From positions 1-15,591 of the forward strand of contig DATJHM010000125.1 of assembly GCA_035493895.1 (NCBI GenBank): DNA of 15,591 nucleotides, read 5' to 3'. The stretch comes from DATJHM01 sp035493895 (GTDB lineage Bacteria > Chloroflexota > Ktedonobacteria > Ktedonobacterales > Ktedonobacteraceae). This document shows, piece by piece, positions 14,258-15,591 of the stretch. The notes beneath the pieces were generated by a model. It saw only the letters and a list, made by a program, of their open reading frames with translations, had not been told where the DNA came from and did not search any database. Each line of letters starts with the position of its first letter. Position 1 is the first letter of the stretch. The position numbers and the translations under genes are program-made.

Positions 14258-15382
14258 GTGACTATGAATATGAATATCCATTATAACAAGGCATTTCATG
14301 AGGGCGATCTTATTCTGGGTAAGCGCTATCGTATCGGGCAGATTATTTACCAGCGGCCTCGCGTGAATCTCTACCTGGCACGGCGACTGGGTCCCTCTGC
14401 ACCCCAGATGCAGGAGAAAACGAAAATTCGTCAGGGGATAACAGATGAGCAGGAGTCTCTCGTGGCGATACGAGAGATCCATCTGGAGGGTCTGCATCCA
14501 CAGGTACGCAAGATGGTAGAGGCGGCGGTAGCGCAAGAATCATTTTCGACGGCAATGCCCGGCTCTTCTCTGCTGGAGGCGGGTGATCGTATGCGGATCG
14601 AGAATGATTGCCACTATCTGGTCATGCAATTGCACGAATATCAGCGGGAACGGCGCTCGAAGCCGCTCACGCTTGCGCAGTTACTTCTGCAATCACAATG
14701 GCCTTCCTGGTTAACGATACGGATGTCACTGCGCTGGGGAAGTCAGCTCTGCCGGAGCGTGGCCTGTCTCCACCGTCTGGGCGTCTTACTGGGCAATCTC
14801 AGCCCTTCAACGCTGCTCGTAGATAAAGAGGGGATAGCATCCTGGGCACCCATTCAATTGATCTCCTGGCCGCCTGCCCCGCAGTTCTGGCAGCTCACTG
14901 ATCCGCAGGCAAATCTTTATGATATGTATGATACCGTTTTTCCGATCGCGAAACCTGCGGAAGAGAATGTGTTTGTGGCTCCTGAACTCTTTAATGGCTA
15001 TTGCGATGAACGTTCCGATGTCTACTCTCTTGGTGCGATCCTCTATCTTTTGTTGACGCGCTATGCCCCTGCCTCCGCTGTAAATCGGCTGAGCGCTATG
15101 TATCAGGCGGTGTATACCTGTTCGCCCCTGGCCTATAAGCTTGAGCCGACTGCTGGCCTGGAGCTGACGTTGCCGCGCTTCATCAATCCGGGCATTTCTC
15201 CGTTGCTGGAGCAGGTACTTCTCAGAGCGCTGGAGGTGAATAGTGAACGTCGCTATCAGTCGGTCTTTGAGCTGGTTGAAGCCCTGGAGGCTCTGGATCA
15301 GGTGGAATCGCAGCCCAATATGCTACAGGCGCACAAGGATGAGGGGATGCGTAAGTTGTTGCGGCAGATTATTCGTACGTAG
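14258..15382 (+). CDS. Soluble Ser/Thr kinase-like protein, degenerate active site (pseudokinase)
   Basis: This 374-residue protein has the overall order of a Ser/Thr kinase domain but nearly every catalytic residue is changed. The ATP lysine is Arg72 (LVAIREI), the HRD motif is LGN (178-180, in VLLGNLSPSTLL), the following Lys and Asn are Ser182 and Thr185, and the DFG site reads ISW (202-204). The glycine loop is also lost (GQIIYQRPRVNLYLA). Structural marks remain: an APE motif (FVAPELF), CDERSDVYSLGAILYLLLT for helix F, and RRYQSVFELVEALEAL near the end. There is no membrane segment or extra domain. GTG 14258 is chosen because GGAGGAGG (14241-14248) lies 9 nt before it; ATG 14264 is the alternative. 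It probably acts as a binding partner or scaffold, not a kinase. Confidence 0.87.
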   Translation: MTMNMNIHYNKAFHEGDLILGKRYRIGQIIYQRPRVNLYLARRLGPSAPQMQEKTKIRQGITDEQESLVAIREIHLEGLHPQVRKMVEAAVAQESFSTAMPGSSLLEAGDRMRIENDCHYLVMQLHEYQRERRSKPLTLAQLLLQSQWPSWLTIRMSLRWGSQLCRSVACLHRLGVLLGNLSPSTLLVDKEGIASWAPIQLISWPPAPQFWQLTDPQANLYDMYDTVFPIAKPAEENVFVAPELFNGYCDERSDVYSLGAILYLLLTRYAPASAVNRLSAMYQAVYTCSPLAYKLEPTAGLELTLPRFINPGISPLLEQVLLRALEVNSERRYQSVFELVEALEALDQVESQPNMLQAHKDEGMRKLLRQIIRT

Positions 15383-15387
15383 GGGTA

Positions 15388-15482
15388 GGATGGTCGGAGG
15401 GAGTGACGGGGACCGGAGGGAGTGACACGGATCGGCGGAGGGTGATGGGGACCGGAGGGTGATGGGGACCGGAGGGTGTGAC
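15388..15482. repeat. G-rich short tandem repeats after the pseudokinase gene
   Basis: Units of about 14-20 bases built on GTGAYGGGGACCGGAGGG repeat about five times with drift. Two adjacent 16-base units, GTGATGGGGACCGGAG, are the most regular. Clustered GGG/GGGG runs make a G-quadruplex possible on the + strand. Short minus-strand frames rich in Pro and Ser are composition shadows. Confidence 0.7.
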
Positions 15483-15492
15483 GGCGGTCGGC

Positions 15493-15591
15493 AAAAAAGG
15501 CGGTCAATCCGCATCAACCCAAGGGGCGAAATGGCCGGAGGGAGACGGGGACGGGCAGAAAGGGCGGTCAATCCGCATCAACCCAAGGGGC
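15493..15591 (+). repeat. Two fragments of the dispersed-repeat family, 64-bp period
   Basis: A 29-bp segment ending ATCCGCATCAACCCAAGGGGC occurs at 15499-15527 and again at 15563-15591. The flank GGGCAGAAAG at 15553-15562 matches 11823-11832, and GCATCAACC matches the start of the 129-bp core. The window ends inside the second copy, so a full core may continue beyond it. Confidence 0.75.

Overview
The window looks like chromosomal DNA from a Ktedonobacteria-type member of the Chloroflexota. This is inference from gene style: an actinobacteria-like gene set (F420-type monooxygenase, DUF3311 plus symporter pair, MptB-like GT-C transferase), Ser/Thr-kinase-like proteins with a Pro/Thr stalk, a stand-alone TIR protein, and gene-poor gaps full of dispersed repeats. 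No rRNA, tRNA, CRISPR array, transposase or phage gene was seen.

Layout. Positions 1-129 hold the 3' end of a DUF4389-type membrane protein (+). Positions 130-1562 contain no convincing gene. They hold nested inverted repeats (146-292), a 54-bp tandem repeat (511-660), a MITE-like element with about 30-bp inverted ends (981-1223), a 25-bp direct repeat (1285/1354) and one copy of a 129-bp dispersed repeat (1386-1514). Next come a membrane-anchored kinase-like protein (1563-3659, -) and, upstream of it on the same strand, a TIR-domain protein (3856-4323, -). A TetR regulator (4472-5071, -) is divergent from a luciferase-like monooxygenase (5212-6195, +), with overlapping promoters and an inverted repeat between them. 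A membrane-anchored clan GH-A-like hydrolase (6290-7417, -) and a GT-C membrane glycosyltransferase (7699-9420, -) follow, then a DUF4352-like anchored protein (9599-10138, +) convergent with a coiled-coil protein (10144-10650, -). A small XRE regulator (10945-11226, +) precedes peptide deformylase (11262-11795, +). A second copy of the dispersed repeat (11845-11972) separates this pair from an SSS-family symporter (12042-13646, -), whose upstream partner is a 66-aa DUF3311 protein (13729-13929, -). The last gene is a soluble kinase-like protein (14258-15382, +), followed by G-rich short repeats and two fragments related to the dispersed repeat that run off the window end.

How the genes fit together. 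Four themes stand out. First, two kinase-fold proteins both lack the catalytic-loop Asp and are probably pseudokinases or very atypical kinases; one lies just downstream of a TIR gene. Second, several proteins are membrane-anchored or envelope-associated: the PT-stalk pseudokinase, the anchored glycosidase, the GT-C transferase and the DUF4352-like protein. Third, there are two local regulatory units: TetR with the monooxygenase, and XRE with deformylase. Fourth, non-coding repeats at 1.4 kb, 11.9 kb and 15.5 kb belong to one family and probably occur widely in this genome. I could run no database searches; family names come from recognised motifs.
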